From: an uncultured SAR86 cluster bacterium
GTDB lineage: Bacteria; Pseudomonadota; Gammaproteobacteria; Magnimaribacterales; Magnimaribacteraceae
Direction: 5' to 3'
Length of the DNA: 64,000 nt
Assembly: GCA_902574355.1 (NCBI GenBank)
Contig: CACGNN010000001.1
Span: forward strand, 62,001-126,000
This document shows positions 8,851 through 17,159 of the stretch, one piece after another (position 1 is the stretch's first letter; each line of letters starts with the position of its first letter). The notes beneath the pieces were generated by a model. It ran no database searches. It saw only the letters and a program-made list of their open reading frames with translations, and was not told the origin of the DNA. The position numbers and the translations under genes were made by a program.

Positions 8851-9941
8851 ACTTTTTCCTTGAAAATAAGTTTTCCTTCTTTAATAAATTTTGGCGAACC
8901 TATTTTAGCCTTTACCCTTTTACCTCTAATTTCAGCAAAACAAAAAGTACTTTCACTTTTTGGTAATCTAGCTAATGCAATAGGCTTCTTTAGGCTAGGT
9001 GAATAGGTTCCGCTGGTGACAACTCCTCGTGCATGATTCTCTTCCTCAAGGTGTATTTTCTGTCCTTGCCTTAGTATCGCCTTTTCTTCTGTAATTATAC
9101 CAACAAGTTCTTTAAGATCATTTGATTCTTTTTGTTTAATTAAGCTTTCTTTACCAAAAAAATCTCTTTGGTCATCTTGCCAACAAACTGTCCAACCCAT
9201 ATTACATTCAAAGGGCGAAATAGTCTCATCCATCTCAAAACCATACAAATTCATTCCAGCCTCAAGTCTAAGTGTATCTCTAGCTGCAAGGCCAATCGGT
9301 TTTGCTCCTTCACTGATGGCTATATTCCATAGATCTATGGCTTTTTCATTAGGCAGTATTACTTCAAAGCCTAATTCCCCGGTGTAACCAGTTTTTGCTG
9401 CAAAGATATCATCTTGAAAAATTCCTTGCTGTCTCTTTTTCTCTTTAAGAAAATCTATTGGTGCAGGAAAGTTCTTTAGTACATTTGGAGATTGCGGGCC
9501 TTGAATAGCGACCATTGACAGATCCTCTCTTTCTAGCATGTTTACATCATATTCTTTAGCTCTCGCCGATATCCATCTTAAGTCCTCACCTCTAGTTGCA
9601 CAGTTAACAACTAGTCTAAACCCCTTGTCCATGCGATAAGCTATTAGGTCATCTATAACATAGCCTTTATCATTTAACATAGCAGAATAAAGACCAGAAT
9701 AATTCTCTGAAAGTTTTCTTACGTCATTTGCAATCAGTTTTCTGATAAAAAGTTCGGATTCGCTGCCTTCGAAGTCAAGAATTGTCATGTGAGATACATC
9801 AAAAATACCACAACCTTGTCTCACTGCGTGGTGCTCTTCGATTTGAGAGCCATAATTTATTGGCATGTCCCAGCCATGGAAGTCTACCATTTTAGCCTTG
9901 GCTTCCAGGTGGTTTTGATATAGAGAAGTTTTCTTATTCAA
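8847..9941 (-). CDS. gcvT: Glycine cleavage system T protein (aminomethyltransferase)
   Basis: Transfers the methylene group from aminomethyl-GcvH to tetrahydrofolate, giving methylene-THF and ammonia. The 364-aa length is typical. FHGWDMPINYGSQIEEHHAVRQ at 20-41, the folate-proximal MLNDKGYVIDDLIAYRM and the LAARDTLRLEAGMNLYG segment are GcvT signatures. First gene of the operon. The 220-base divergent region upstream holds two palindromes but no recognisable glycine riboswitch. The methylene-THF made here would feed thyA at the left edge of the window. Confidence 0.97.
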   Translation of the reverse strand: MNKKTSLYQNHLEAKAKMVDFHGWDMPINYGSQIEEHHAVRQGCGIFDVSHMTILDFEGSESELFIRKLIANDVRKLSENYSGLYSAMLNDKGYVIDDLIAYRMDKGFRLVVNCATRGEDLRWISARAKEYDVNMLEREDLSMVAIQGPQSPNVLKNFPAPIDFLKEKKRQQGIFQDDIFAAKTGYTGELGFEVILPNEKAIDLWNIAISEGAKPIGLAARDTLRLEAGMNLYGFEMDETISPFECNMGWTVCWQDDQRDFFGKESLIKQKESNDLKELVGIITEEKAILRQGQKIHLEEENHARGVVTSGTYSPSLKKPIALARLPKSESTFCFAEIRGKRVKAKIGSPKFIKEGKLIFKEKV

Positions 9942-10003
9942 AGGTCTTTGCTAAATGAAGATTGTACTATTTCCTCTAAAATAAGTCTCAGGGAATCTGA
10001 TCT

Positions 10004-10026
10004 TTATCCACCATTAATGTGGATAA
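10004..10026. promoter_or_regulatory. Perfect 8-bp palindrome containing a consensus DnaA box
   Basis: TTATCCAC at 10004-10011 and its exact complement GTGGATAA at 10019-10026 flank a 7-base centre. Read on the minus strand, 10026-10018 is TTATCCACA, the consensus DnaA box; the plus-strand copy differs only in its last base. It lies between divergent gcvT and the aminotransferase. It could be a DnaA-responsive site or an operator for an unrelated dimeric regulator. One exact 9-mer is not rare by chance in 64 kb; the symmetry and the intergenic position are the stronger evidence. Confidence 0.45.
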
Positions 10027-10043
10027 GCTTGTTAACGGATTCT

Positions 10044-10062
10044 TGATAGTCAATTGCTATCA
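10044..10062. promoter_or_regulatory. Second palindrome in gcvT / aminotransferase divergent region
   Basis: TGATAG at 10044-10049 is repeated inverted as CTATCA at 10057-10062 around a 7-base centre (TCAATTG). The arm spacing equals that of the palindrome 40 bases upstream, so both have centre-to-centre geometry suited to a dimeric DNA-binding protein. The sequences of the arms differ, so they need not bind the same protein. Possible operator for either divergent gene; no regulator gene is adjacent. Confidence 0.3.
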
Positions 10063-10161
10063 GCTAGAAAAGTGATTGTATGAAATTTGATCATAAGTCT
10101 TTTATATATCTATAGACTGAAGCCAATGTTAAAATCACTTTTTTATATCTAACTCAAATAA

Positions 10162-11358
10162 ATGGACTATTTTTCAAAGTTTGAAGAGCTCAAATCTAAA
10201 GAACTTTCTCTAGATCTTACTCGAGGCAAACCATCGTCAGATCAGCTTGATTTATCAAATGAATTGATAAATTCTTCTGAAAATGACTTTTTGTATGATG
10301 GTGTCGATATAAGAAATTATGGTGAAATTAAAGGCTTAGATTCTTGTCGTGAGTTAGGAGCAGAGATTTTAGGATGTTCCAAAGAATATGTATGGGCTGG
10401 AGGCAACAGTAGCTTATCTTTAATGTCCCAATTTTTGTCTTTTCTATTTGTAGAGGGAATTGGAGAGGGGCCTTGGAATAGTAAAAAAAGGGTATCAGTA
10501 TTATGTCCCGTCCCTGGTTATGATAGACATTTTAATCTCTGTGAAAAATTTGGTATTAATATGATCCCAGTTTCTTTGACAGGCAGTGGACCTGATTTAG
10601 AGGAAGTCAAAAGATTAATTGATTCAGATGACTCTATTAGAGGGATGTGGTGTGTACCAAAATATTCAAATCCAACTGGAGAAATTTATAGTCATCAGAC
10701 AATAGATGGTTTGCTTGAAATCTTTAGCAAAACAAAAAATAAAACATTGATATTCTGGGATAATGCCTATGCTGTTCATGATTTTTATGACGATTCGTCC
10801 TTTGATGACATATTTGATATGGCAAAAACTAAAGGTTGTGAAGATGTGGTTATACAGTTTGGTTCTAGTTCTAAGATAACTTTTGCTGGTGCCGGTATAG
10901 CATTCATTGCTATGTCGCTTAATAATCAAAATAAGTTTCTACCATTCTATTCTTCCTTAATGATAGGTCCCGATAAACTAAATCAGGCTAGACATGTAAG
11001 GTTTTTTAGTCAGATTGGTTTAAAGGATCATATGAAAAGACATGCAGACATAATCAAGCCTAAGTTTGATCTTGTTATCACTAAATTAGAGTCACAAAAT
11101 TATGGTAAATGGACTAGACCCGAAGGTGGCTATTTTCTACTTTTTGAAGCCGACAAAGGTTTAGCAAAAAAAATTATTAGCTTGGCTTCCGAGCTTGGGT
11201 TGAAACTAACTCCAGCCGGAGCCACTCATCCTTATGGCCTAGACGAAGAAGACAAATTTATCAGAATAGCTCCCACAGCCTGTTCTTTGGATGAACTAGA
11301 TACTGCAATGGATGTTTTCTTATGTTGTATAGGTTTAGCCTATGAACAGGCTCAGTAA
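10162..11358 (+). CDS. PLP-dependent aminotransferase, PF12897 aspartate-aminotransferase type
   Basis: A 398-aa fold-type I aminotransferase. The start LDLTRGKPSSDQLDLS (17-32) is characteristic of the PF12897 family (actinobacterial AspT-like aspartate aminotransferases) rather than the enteric AspC group. The PLP lysine is Lys238 in FGSSSKITFAGAG, Asp200 and Tyr203 sit in FWDNAYAV, and CVPKYSNPTGEIYS is the substrate/PLP strand. The likely reaction is aspartate or another amino acid with 2-oxoglutarate; specificity is inferred from family only. It stands alone, divergent from the gcv operon, and ends 4 bases from hspQ, which faces it. Confidence 0.85.
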   Translation: MDYFSKFEELKSKELSLDLTRGKPSSDQLDLSNELINSSENDFLYDGVDIRNYGEIKGLDSCRELGAEILGCSKEYVWAGGNSSLSLMSQFLSFLFVEGIGEGPWNSKKRVSVLCPVPGYDRHFNLCEKFGINMIPVSLTGSGPDLEEVKRLIDSDDSIRGMWCVPKYSNPTGEIYSHQTIDGLLEIFSKTKNKTLIFWDNAYAVHDFYDDSSFDDIFDMAKTKGCEDVVIQFGSSSKITFAGAGIAFIAMSLNNQNKFLPFYSSLMIGPDKLNQARHVRFFSQIGLKDHMKRHADIIKPKFDLVITKLESQNYGKWTRPEGGYFLLFEADKGLAKKIISLASELGLKLTPAGATHPYGLDEEDKFIRIAPTACSLDELDTAMDVFLCCIGLAYEQAQ

Positions 11359-11362
11359 AAGT

Positions 11363-11698
11363 CTAGTTTTTACTATTCTCCAATATCTCGTAAGACTCTC
11401 CATCAAATCCCCCAAAGAAAATTGGTACATCAGGATGTTCAACAGGAATATGACTGTCATCAACTAATAGATTCTGCTGAGAAACATATGCAGAATAAAA
11501 TACTTGGTCATTTTCGGCGAATACGTGGTAGAAGGGCTGATCTTTTTTAGGTCTAATAGCCACTGGAATTGATTGATACCATTCTTCAGTATTATTGAAT
11601 TCTGGATCGACATCATAAATCACTCCTCTAAAGTCGAGGTATTTGTGCTTAACAACTTGTCCAAGTGCGTATTCGGTCTCGATAGTTTTTTTCATCAA
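11363..11698 (-). CDS. hspQ: Heat shock protein HspQ (YccV/hemimethylated-DNA-binding fold)
   Basis: A 111-aa protein whose core YALGQVVKHKYLDFRGVIYDVDPEF and the following YHVFAENDQVFYSAYVSQQNL match HspQ/YccV. In enterics HspQ is a Lon specificity factor and substrate and was first described as binding hemimethylated oriC DNA. It overlaps the 3' end of the FAD oxidoreductase gene by 4 bases (ATGA), so it should be translated from the same transcript, an unusual partner for hspQ. No heat-shock promoter is evident. Confidence 0.85.
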   Translation of the reverse strand: MMKKTIETEYALGQVVKHKYLDFRGVIYDVDPEFNNTEEWYQSIPVAIRPKKDQPFYHVFAENDQVFYSAYVSQQNLLVDDSHIPVEHPDVPIFFGGFDGESYEILENSKN

Positions 11699-12906
11699 AT
11701 TAAATCATTTAAGTTTGTATTTGGATCGGAAATCACATTGGGTTTTATTTTAACTTTTTTTGCTACTAGCTTTCTACTAATTAAGAACTCTTTTGGGTTA
11801 TTTATTGCGTCAACAGCTATTAATTCGTCATCTTTAGTATAAAAAAGCATGAATTTGGCATCATTAGTGTTACCTCTCATGGTAACCAAGTCATGATCGC
11901 CAGAAAGTCCAACAATCTGAAGTTTATGATCATATTGATCTGACCAAAACCACGGTACCTGACAATATTCCATCGGATTATTCATCACGGAGGAGGCTAC
12001 AGTTTTTGCTTGTTCCATAGCATTATGAACTGACTCTAATCTAAGATTCTTATTTAGAATTTTATTAGGATGATTTGTGCAATCACCACAAGCATAAATA
12101 TTTTTAAAGTTAGTTTGACCAAACTCATCTACGATTATTCCATTATCACAATGGATACCAGCTTCTTCTGCAAGCTCTATATTAGGAACAACGCCAGCAC
12201 CAATAAGTACAGAATCTGCCTTCACTTCAGTACCATCAGAGCAAACTACCTCCAACGAATCAGATACTTCATTAATAGTTTCTAAGCTGGTATTGAAATG
12301 GAATTTAACCCCATAGCTTTTATGCAGATTTAAATAATATTCAGATATCTGAGGATCAACTGTTCGATTCATCACTCGATCAGCCATTTCAATAATAGTG
12401 ACTTTTTTATTCTTTTTTGCCGCGATTGCTGCCGCTTCAAGTCCGATATAACCAGCACCTATGATTACTAAATTTTCACTAGTTTCTAAATCTTTTTTTA
12501 TTGCCTCGGCATCATCTAGATCTCTCAAATAGAATATTGATTTAAGTTCACTGCCCGGAAAATCTAGAAATCTAACTCTACTGCCAGTAGCAAAAACTAA
12601 TTTATCAAATTCAAGTACTGAATTATCTGAGAGGTAAACTTTTTGATTATCGATTTCCAATTTTTCAGCAGATAACCCAAGATAGAGTTGAACTTTATTT
12701 TCTGTAAAAAATTCAAGTTTCTTAAAATATAGTCTTTCTTTGTTGAGACTATCTTCTAGAAACCCTTTCGACAAAGGCGGTCTTTGATATGGAAGGTGTT
12801 CCTCTTCTCCAACTAAAGTGATTGAACCAGAGTAACCTTCTTTCTTTAAAGTCGAAATGCATTGGATAGCGGATTGTCCCGCTCCAATAATAAGTAAGTT
12901 TTCCAT
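11695..12906 (-). CDS. FAD-dependent NAD(P)H oxidoreductase, ferredoxin-reductase type
   Basis: A 403-aa two-dinucleotide-fold flavoprotein. The FAD site is IIGAGQSA at 6-13, RPPLSK is at 42-47, the NAD(P)H site is VIIGAGYIGLEAA at 147-159, the second FAD contact is IYACGDCTNHP, and the C-terminal domain matches putidaredoxin/rhodocoxin reductases. Such enzymes pass electrons from NADH to a 2Fe-2S ferredoxin serving a P450 or Rieske oxygenase; neither is present nearby, so the partner must be elsewhere. A rubredoxin at 36.4 kb could be an alternative partner but is unlinked. The gene is followed by hspQ with a 4-base overlap. Confidence 0.86.
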   Translation of the reverse strand: MENLLIIGAGQSAIQCISTLKKEGYSGSITLVGEEEHLPYQRPPLSKGFLEDSLNKERLYFKKLEFFTENKVQLYLGLSAEKLEIDNQKVYLSDNSVLEFDKLVFATGSRVRFLDFPGSELKSIFYLRDLDDAEAIKKDLETSENLVIIGAGYIGLEAAAIAAKKNKKVTIIEMADRVMNRTVDPQISEYYLNLHKSYGVKFHFNTSLETINEVSDSLEVVCSDGTEVKADSVLIGAGVVPNIELAEEAGIHCDNGIIVDEFGQTNFKNIYACGDCTNHPNKILNKNLRLESVHNAMEQAKTVASSVMNNPMEYCQVPWFWSDQYDHKLQIVGLSGDHDLVTMRGNTNDAKFMLFYTKDDELIAVDAINNPKEFLISRKLVAKKVKIKPNVISDPNTNLNDLI

Positions 12907-12981
12907 GCTAAAAAAAGTTCTCGATTATTTGTTTGAAACTATCTAAAGTCTACATCTAATTTATAAATAAGGGAGAAAAAA

Positions 12982-13263
12982 ATGATAGGAGTAGTTGCTA
13001 CTTTAAAAATTAAAGAAGGTTCTGGAGCAGATTTCGAAGCTGTAGCATCTCAATTGGTTGAGAAAGTGAATGCAAATGAAGATGGTGTGGTCTATTACGA
13101 TTTATATAAAGAAGATGACACAACTTATGTTTTTCTTGAAAGATATAAAGACCAAGAGGCACAAGATGCTCACGGGAAAACTGATTATTTCAGAGAGCTT
13201 GGTGCAAAAATGGGTGCATTCATGGCAGGGGCGCCTGAAATAAAAATGCTTCAATCAGTCTAA
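12982..13263 (+). CDS. Antibiotic-biosynthesis-monooxygenase (ABM/YgiN-like) domain protein
   Basis: A 93-aa single-domain ferredoxin-like ABM protein: MIGVVATLKIKEGSGADFE, DGVVYYDLYKEDD and FLERYKDQEAQDAHGKTDYF are the classic strands and helix. Homologues such as E. coli YgiN act on quinols or reactive aromatic compounds, usually as dimers without cofactors. It has a good ribosome-binding site (GGGAG 7 to 8 bases before the ATG) and stands alone, divergent from the FAD oxidoreductase. Its stop abuts the zapE stop with no gap. Function assigned only at family level. Confidence 0.85.
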   Translation: MIGVVATLKIKEGSGADFEAVASQLVEKVNANEDGVVYYDLYKEDDTTYVFLERYKDQEAQDAHGKTDYFRELGAKMGAFMAGAPEIKMLQSV

Positions 13264-14322
13264 TTACATGATGTGAGGTCTCGAGAGATATTCTTTTGAC
13301 CTCATTTCTTCAAGACGACTAATAGTTCTCTTGAAAGGTTCAGATAACCTTCCTCCTGTATACAATTCACTCAACCCCGTCTCCATAGAAAGGATTAGGT
13401 TTACATTTCTCTCGTAACATTCGTCTACTAAAGCGATAAACCTTCGTGCTGAATCATCATTAGATGATTGAAAGATCGGAACATCAGATACAAAGAGAGT
13501 ATGAAATTCACTGCAAATTTCAATGTAATCCTTAGCACTTCTTGGACCTTCGCAAATCTCGCTGAAAGATAACCAAACGGAACCTTGTGAAAGCTTTATT
13601 GTCTTAATCTTTCTTCCAAGAACTTCAATATTTTCTCCTTCAAGATAGTCATCATTTGTAAGTTCTGAAAAATTTGATTCAAGTTCACTTGTCCCTTCCT
13701 CTTTTTTCCCAATGACAAATATTTCTAGTTGTTCTAGAGTTCTAAGACGATAATCTTGTGCAGAGTCTAATTCGTAAATCTCACAATTTTTCTTGATTGA
13801 TTCAATTGCAGGCAGGAATCTACTTCTGTGAAGACCATCTTTATAAAGATTATTGGGATGAGTATTAGAAGTAGTAACTAGAGTTACTTTTTTTTCAAAT
13901 AGTTCGTTAATGAATCTACCAAGAAGCATAGCATCACCAATATCCTCAACATAAAACTCATCAAAACATAACACTTCAGTATCTTTAGATATATTGTCGG
14001 CTGCAATCTTAAGTGGATCTTTCTTTCCTGAAAGCTCATCTAGATCTTCATGCAGTAATTTCATAAACCTATGGAAATGAATTCTTTTCTTCTTTTTTAA
14101 ATCTAAAGTTTCAAAGAAGATATCCATCATTTGAGTTTTGCCTCTTCCGACTTCTCCTCTGATGTATAACCCTTTTATACTTTTACGTTTAAACCAAGAC
14201 TTAGAGCGCTTTATTAGATCCCCATTTAATTTATCTAGCTTGTTTAAGAGAGACTTTTGTTCTTTATCAAAGCTTAGTTGCCCATCTGCAATCAAGTTGG
14301 AATAAAGATCGGTGGGCTTCAA
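13264..14322 (-). CDS. zapE: Cell division ATPase ZapE (AFG1-like)
   Basis: A 352-aa AFG1/ZapE-family ATPase, with Walker A GEVGRGKT at 56-63, HFHRFM at 83-88, Walker B CFDEF at 119-123 and the sensor-like TSNTHPNNLYKDGLHRSRFLP segment. In E. coli ZapE associates with the divisome and destabilises FtsZ polymers; mitochondrial AFG1 acts in protein quality control. It lies 13 bases downstream of the DUF1295 gene, with which it may be co-transcribed. Length is near the family norm. Confidence 0.92.
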   Translation of the reverse strand: MKPTDLYSNLIADGQLSFDKEQKSLLNKLDKLNGDLIKRSKSWFKRKSIKGLYIRGEVGRGKTQMMDIFFETLDLKKKKRIHFHRFMKLLHEDLDELSGKKDPLKIAADNISKDTEVLCFDEFYVEDIGDAMLLGRFINELFEKKVTLVTTSNTHPNNLYKDGLHRSRFLPAIESIKKNCEIYELDSAQDYRLRTLEQLEIFVIGKKEEGTSELESNFSELTNDDYLEGENIEVLGRKIKTIKLSQGSVWLSFSEICEGPRSAKDYIEICSEFHTLFVSDVPIFQSSNDDSARRFIALVDECYERNVNLILSMETGLSELYTGGRLSEPFKRTISRLEEMRSKEYLSRPHIM

Positions 14323-14335
14323 TGTGAGAAATGAT

Positions 14336-15205
14336 CTATTTATTGGGTTTTTTTAGAAGTAATGAAGGCGTCCTTTCCAAATAGTCGATATATTCTGGAT
14401 CAGAGCCCCATTTTTTCATTCCTCTATTTTCAAGCATTGGAATGCCGCTTATTCTTGTTAAGAGAACATAGACAAAAATTGGAGAGATGAGGGTGACTAA
14501 CTGCCACCCACTCAATACTGGAAGGGCTATTAAAGTCAGTCCAGCCCATAAGGTGATTTCTCCAAAATAGTTGGGATGTCTAGACCAGGCCCAAAGACCA
14601 GAAGTTATATATTCTTTTTCTTTATTTAGTTGTTTCTTGAAATCCCTTTTTTGCTTATCAGCAATAACCTCAATCGAAAAGCCTAGAATCCATAAGGCTA
14701 ATCCCAGATAAGCCATCACTCCAAGAGGAATATTTACATTAGATGTAATTGCAGCTAATCCTGCTGCCATTGTTAGAAAGACCCATAGACCTCCCAAAGT
14801 CCAAGTCATGATGTACCAATGGAATTGAGTTTTCATAATTGTGAATCTTCCATCTTTCCCATCTTGTTTAACTCTTGAGAAAAGAAATGTCCCAAGTCTT
14901 ACAGCCCAAATCACTATCAAAACACCAATGAGTAAGTCCCTAGGGTCCATAGATGGATTGAGATAAAAACCCAAACCTATAGCACTAAGATAAGAAATTG
15001 AACCTGTTAGATCAAAATAATGTTCTGTTTGATAAATATAGGAGGGTATGAATATTATCCAGTGCAGCAAATAGCTAACACTTGCACATAGAGCAAATAG
15101 TGCTACTCCGTTGTAGAGCTCTGACCCTTGACTGCCCGCTAGAGCAATTAGGACTCCTAAGGCTATACTTATAAATGTTGCTGGTATGGTTACAGTTCTT
15201 TTCAT
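14336..15205 (-). CDS. DUF1295 / steroid-5-alpha-reductase-like membrane protein
   Basis: A 289-aa polytopic membrane protein with about seven hydrophobic segments. The C-terminal SGLWAWSRHPNYFGEITLW (about residues 206-224) is the conserved motif of DUF1295 and of the wider isoprenylcysteine methyltransferase / steroid 5-alpha-reductase fold, where it binds NADPH or S-adenosylmethionine. A reductase or methyltransferase acting on a membrane lipid is likely, but the substrate is unknown. zapE follows on the same strand after 13 bases, and the YczE-type gene precedes it after a 63-base gap. Confidence 0.82.
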   Translation of the reverse strand: MKRTVTIPATFISIALGVLIALAGSQGSELYNGVALFALCASVSYLLHWIIFIPSYIYQTEHYFDLTGSISYLSAIGLGFYLNPSMDPRDLLIGVLIVIWAVRLGTFLFSRVKQDGKDGRFTIMKTQFHWYIMTWTLGGLWVFLTMAAGLAAITSNVNIPLGVMAYLGLALWILGFSIEVIADKQKRDFKKQLNKEKEYITSGLWAWSRHPNYFGEITLWAGLTLIALPVLSGWQLVTLISPIFVYVLLTRISGIPMLENRGMKKWGSDPEYIDYLERTPSLLLKKPNK

Positions 15206-15268
15206 GTGTATCTCTATTAGTTATTAGGTCATTAGAAGGAACAATAACCTTCTTTTCAAGTCTTTAAT

Positions 15269-15937
15269 TTAAGGTTTCTTTGAAATCTTTTCTACAAGTG
15301 TGAGTCCTATCCCTACACAAGGGCCAATACCAAAAACAAATAGAACCGTTCCAATGCCTACAACTCCGCCAAGGAACCATCCCGAAATTACAGCTGACAA
15401 TTCTAAAATGGTTCTTATTAGCGGTATTGAAGTACCAGTCTGCTTTTGTAGCCCTATCATCAAGCCATCTCTCGGTCCGGGTCCAAGATTACTGATCAGG
15501 TAGATTCCACTTCCCAAACCTACAACAAATATCCCCATGCATGCTTGTAATAGCTTTAAGTAAGTATCATTTGGTTGGGGTAGATAAGGCAAGGTTAAGT
15601 CTATGGTAGAGGCAATAATAATTGCATTAAGAATCGTTCCAATTCCAGGAACTTGCTTAAGAGGTATCCAGAAGATAAGGATTGCAATACTTATTAGGAA
15701 AGTTGTTGTACCCACAGAAAGATCAGTCTTTATGGAAATACCTTGTGCCAAAACAGTCCAAGGACTTACGCCAGATCCGCTTCCTATGATAATTGCCTCA
15801 CCTAAACCAAAGAAAAATAGTCCAGTAATCAACATAATGACTGTATAAGATCTCGGCTTAGTATTGAGTGGAAAGTCAGAACTCCAACTCACAGACGGCA
15901 CTTCTTTGATGGTGAAAATTCTTCTCAGAAATCTCAT
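15269..15937 (-). CDS. YczE/YyaS/YitT-family integral membrane protein
   Basis: A 222-aa protein with five or six transmembrane segments. GLGEAIIIGSGSGVSPWTVLAQGIS near residues 45-65 and GLGSGIYLISNLGPGPRDGLMIGLQ in the second half form the internal repeat of the YczE-like family. No biochemical role is established; the Bacillus protein was linked to surfactin production. Divergent from the MAPEG gene. The TATA-rich gap between them carries a palindrome. Confidence 0.78.
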   Translation of the reverse strand: MRFLRRIFTIKEVPSVSWSSDFPLNTKPRSYTVIMLITGLFFFGLGEAIIIGSGSGVSPWTVLAQGISIKTDLSVGTTTFLISIAILIFWIPLKQVPGIGTILNAIIIASTIDLTLPYLPQPNDTYLKLLQACMGIFVVGLGSGIYLISNLGPGPRDGLMIGLQKQTGTSIPLIRTILELSAVISGWFLGGVVGIGTVLFVFGIGPCVGIGLTLVEKISKKP

Positions 15938-15977
15938 GTAACCTCTAAATTATGTTTTGAAATCAGCTGAATCTAGT

Positions 15978-15998
15978 TTAATCTCTCCAGGAGATTAA
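15978..15998. promoter_or_regulatory. Perfect 8-bp palindrome in the MAPEG 5' leader
   Basis: TTAATCTC at 15978-15985 and GAGATTAA at 15991-15998 are exact complements around a 5-base centre, ending 15 bases before the MAPEG ATG at 16014. The likely ribosome-binding site (AGGAAA at 16002-16007) lies directly after it. It could be an operator for a TetR/MarR-type repressor or a small hairpin affecting translation. No regulator gene is adjacent. Confidence 0.4.
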
Positions 15999-16013
15999 CA
16001 CAGGAAATTTGCA

Positions 16014-16376
16014 ATGATCACATTAATTATTCTCTCTTTATTACTAACCTTAATTCAACTTTTAACTCCAGCAGTACTGAATAGCAAAAACTTAGATTTT
16101 CTCATCTCAAATAGAGAAGGGTCTGTTGAAGAGGCCCCAGTTGTTGGTCGAACCAGAAGAGCAGGGTCTAATATCTTAGAGAGTCTACCTGCATTTTTAG
16201 CACTAGCAATTCTGTCTATAGTTTTGGAAATTGATAATTATAATCTAGCGATGTTTTGGTTAGGCTCAAGGGTGCTTTATTACTTCACTTATATGTTTGG
16301 TATTTTGTATCTTAGAACACTCGTTTGGGGAGTCTCTATTGTTTGTCTGGTAATGATGGCTATATCGTTGATTTGA
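16014..16376 (+). CDS. MAPEG-family membrane protein
   Basis: A 120-aa membrane protein with four predicted helices. VVGRTRRAGSNILESLPAFLALAIL near residues 42-66 is typical of bacterial MAPEG proteins, whose eukaryotic relatives are microsomal glutathione transferases and leukotriene synthases. The bacterial role is probably detoxification of lipophilic electrophiles or peroxides, but this is family inference. It has an AGGAAA ribosome-binding site. The next gene, a PhyH dioxygenase, starts 6 bases after its stop, suggesting one transcript. Confidence 0.82.
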   Translation: MITLIILSLLLTLIQLLTPAVLNSKNLDFLISNREGSVEEAPVVGRTRRAGSNILESLPAFLALAILSIVLEIDNYNLAMFWLGSRVLYYFTYMFGILYLRTLVWGVSIVCLVMMAISLI

Positions 16377-16382
16377 AAAGAG

Positions 16383-17159
16383 GTGTCGTATTTCCTATCA
16401 GATCACGAGACACTTCAATATAAGAATGATGGTTATATCCTTAGAGAAAATCAGTTTTCTTCAACTGAAATAGATATTTTCAGGGACTTCTTTGAGACTA
16501 CTGTTTCAAAAGCTCACTCAATAGCCGGAGAAGGCAAAGAGTATTTCATAGATGCAAAGAGATTTGTTGATATTGATTACTTGACTCTTCAATTTGAACC
16601 AGAGCCTCATCAAGAGTTCTTAAAAGTTATCGAACCAGCTCATTCTCTCAATTCAGATCTTGAAAAGATTATTGCAGATAGAAAATTAACTGATCCAATA
16701 AGATCTATCTTGTCTCTAGATGAAGTTAGTTTATGGACGGATAAGCTGAACCTTAAGAGACCAAAAATTGGGTCAGGGTTTGGCTGGCATCAAGATTCAC
16801 CATACTGGATTCATGATAGTGAAGATGTCGATACTTTGCCTAATGTTTATATCTGTTTAGATGATGCTGACGAATCAAATGGATGTTTCAGTGTTATTAA
16901 AGGTAGTCATAAGAAAGGTTGTTTACCTGGAACATTTGATAATACTCAATTAGGTGGGTTTTTTACGGACCAAGATACATTCAATATCGATGATGCAGTT
17001 GATTTAATAGCCTCTGCAGGATCTTTAATCTTTTTTAATCAACATATAGTTCACGGCTCGAAGCCTAATCAATCTAATCAAGAGAGGAGGGCATACATCG
17101 TGACCTATCAACCAAAAAATAGAGCCATGCTCAAATCTGGAAAGGTTAAGAATATTTAG
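16383..17159 (+). CDS. Phytanoyl-CoA dioxygenase (PhyH)-family protein
   Basis: A 258-aa Fe(II)/2-oxoglutarate-dependent oxygenase. The iron triad is complete: His136 and Asp138 in GWHQDSPYW, and His224 in NQHIVHGS; Arg235 is placed to bind 2-oxoglutarate. Bacterial PhyH proteins hydroxylate varied small molecules or lipids, and the substrate here is unknown. Translation starts at GTG 16383, 6 bases after MAPEG; the 3' end overlaps the MATE gene by 14 bases on the other strand. A second, divergent PhyH paralogue lies on the other side of the MATE gene. Confidence 0.87.
   Translation: MSYFLSDHETLQYKNDGYILRENQFSSTEIDIFRDFFETTVSKAHSIAGEGKEYFIDAKRFVDIDYLTLQFEPEPHQEFLKVIEPAHSLNSDLEKIIADRKLTDPIRSILSLDEVSLWTDKLNLKRPKIGSGFGWHQDSPYWIHDSEDVDTLPNVYICLDDADESNGCFSVIKGSHKKGCLPGTFDNTQLGGFFTDQDTFNIDDAVDLIASAGSLIFFNQHIVHGSKPNQSNQERRAYIVTYQPKNRAMLKSGKVKNI

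Noticed and set aside
9942-10161. Glycine riboswitch upstream of gcvT
   Set aside because: No tandem glycine-aptamer core or expression platform could be seen on the minus strand; only two short palindromes are present.
15225-15256. AGAAGG/CCTTCT hairpin between the DUF1295 and YczE genes
   Set aside because: Six-bp stem; the T run is on the plus strand whereas both flanking genes are on the minus strand, so it does not fit as their terminator.
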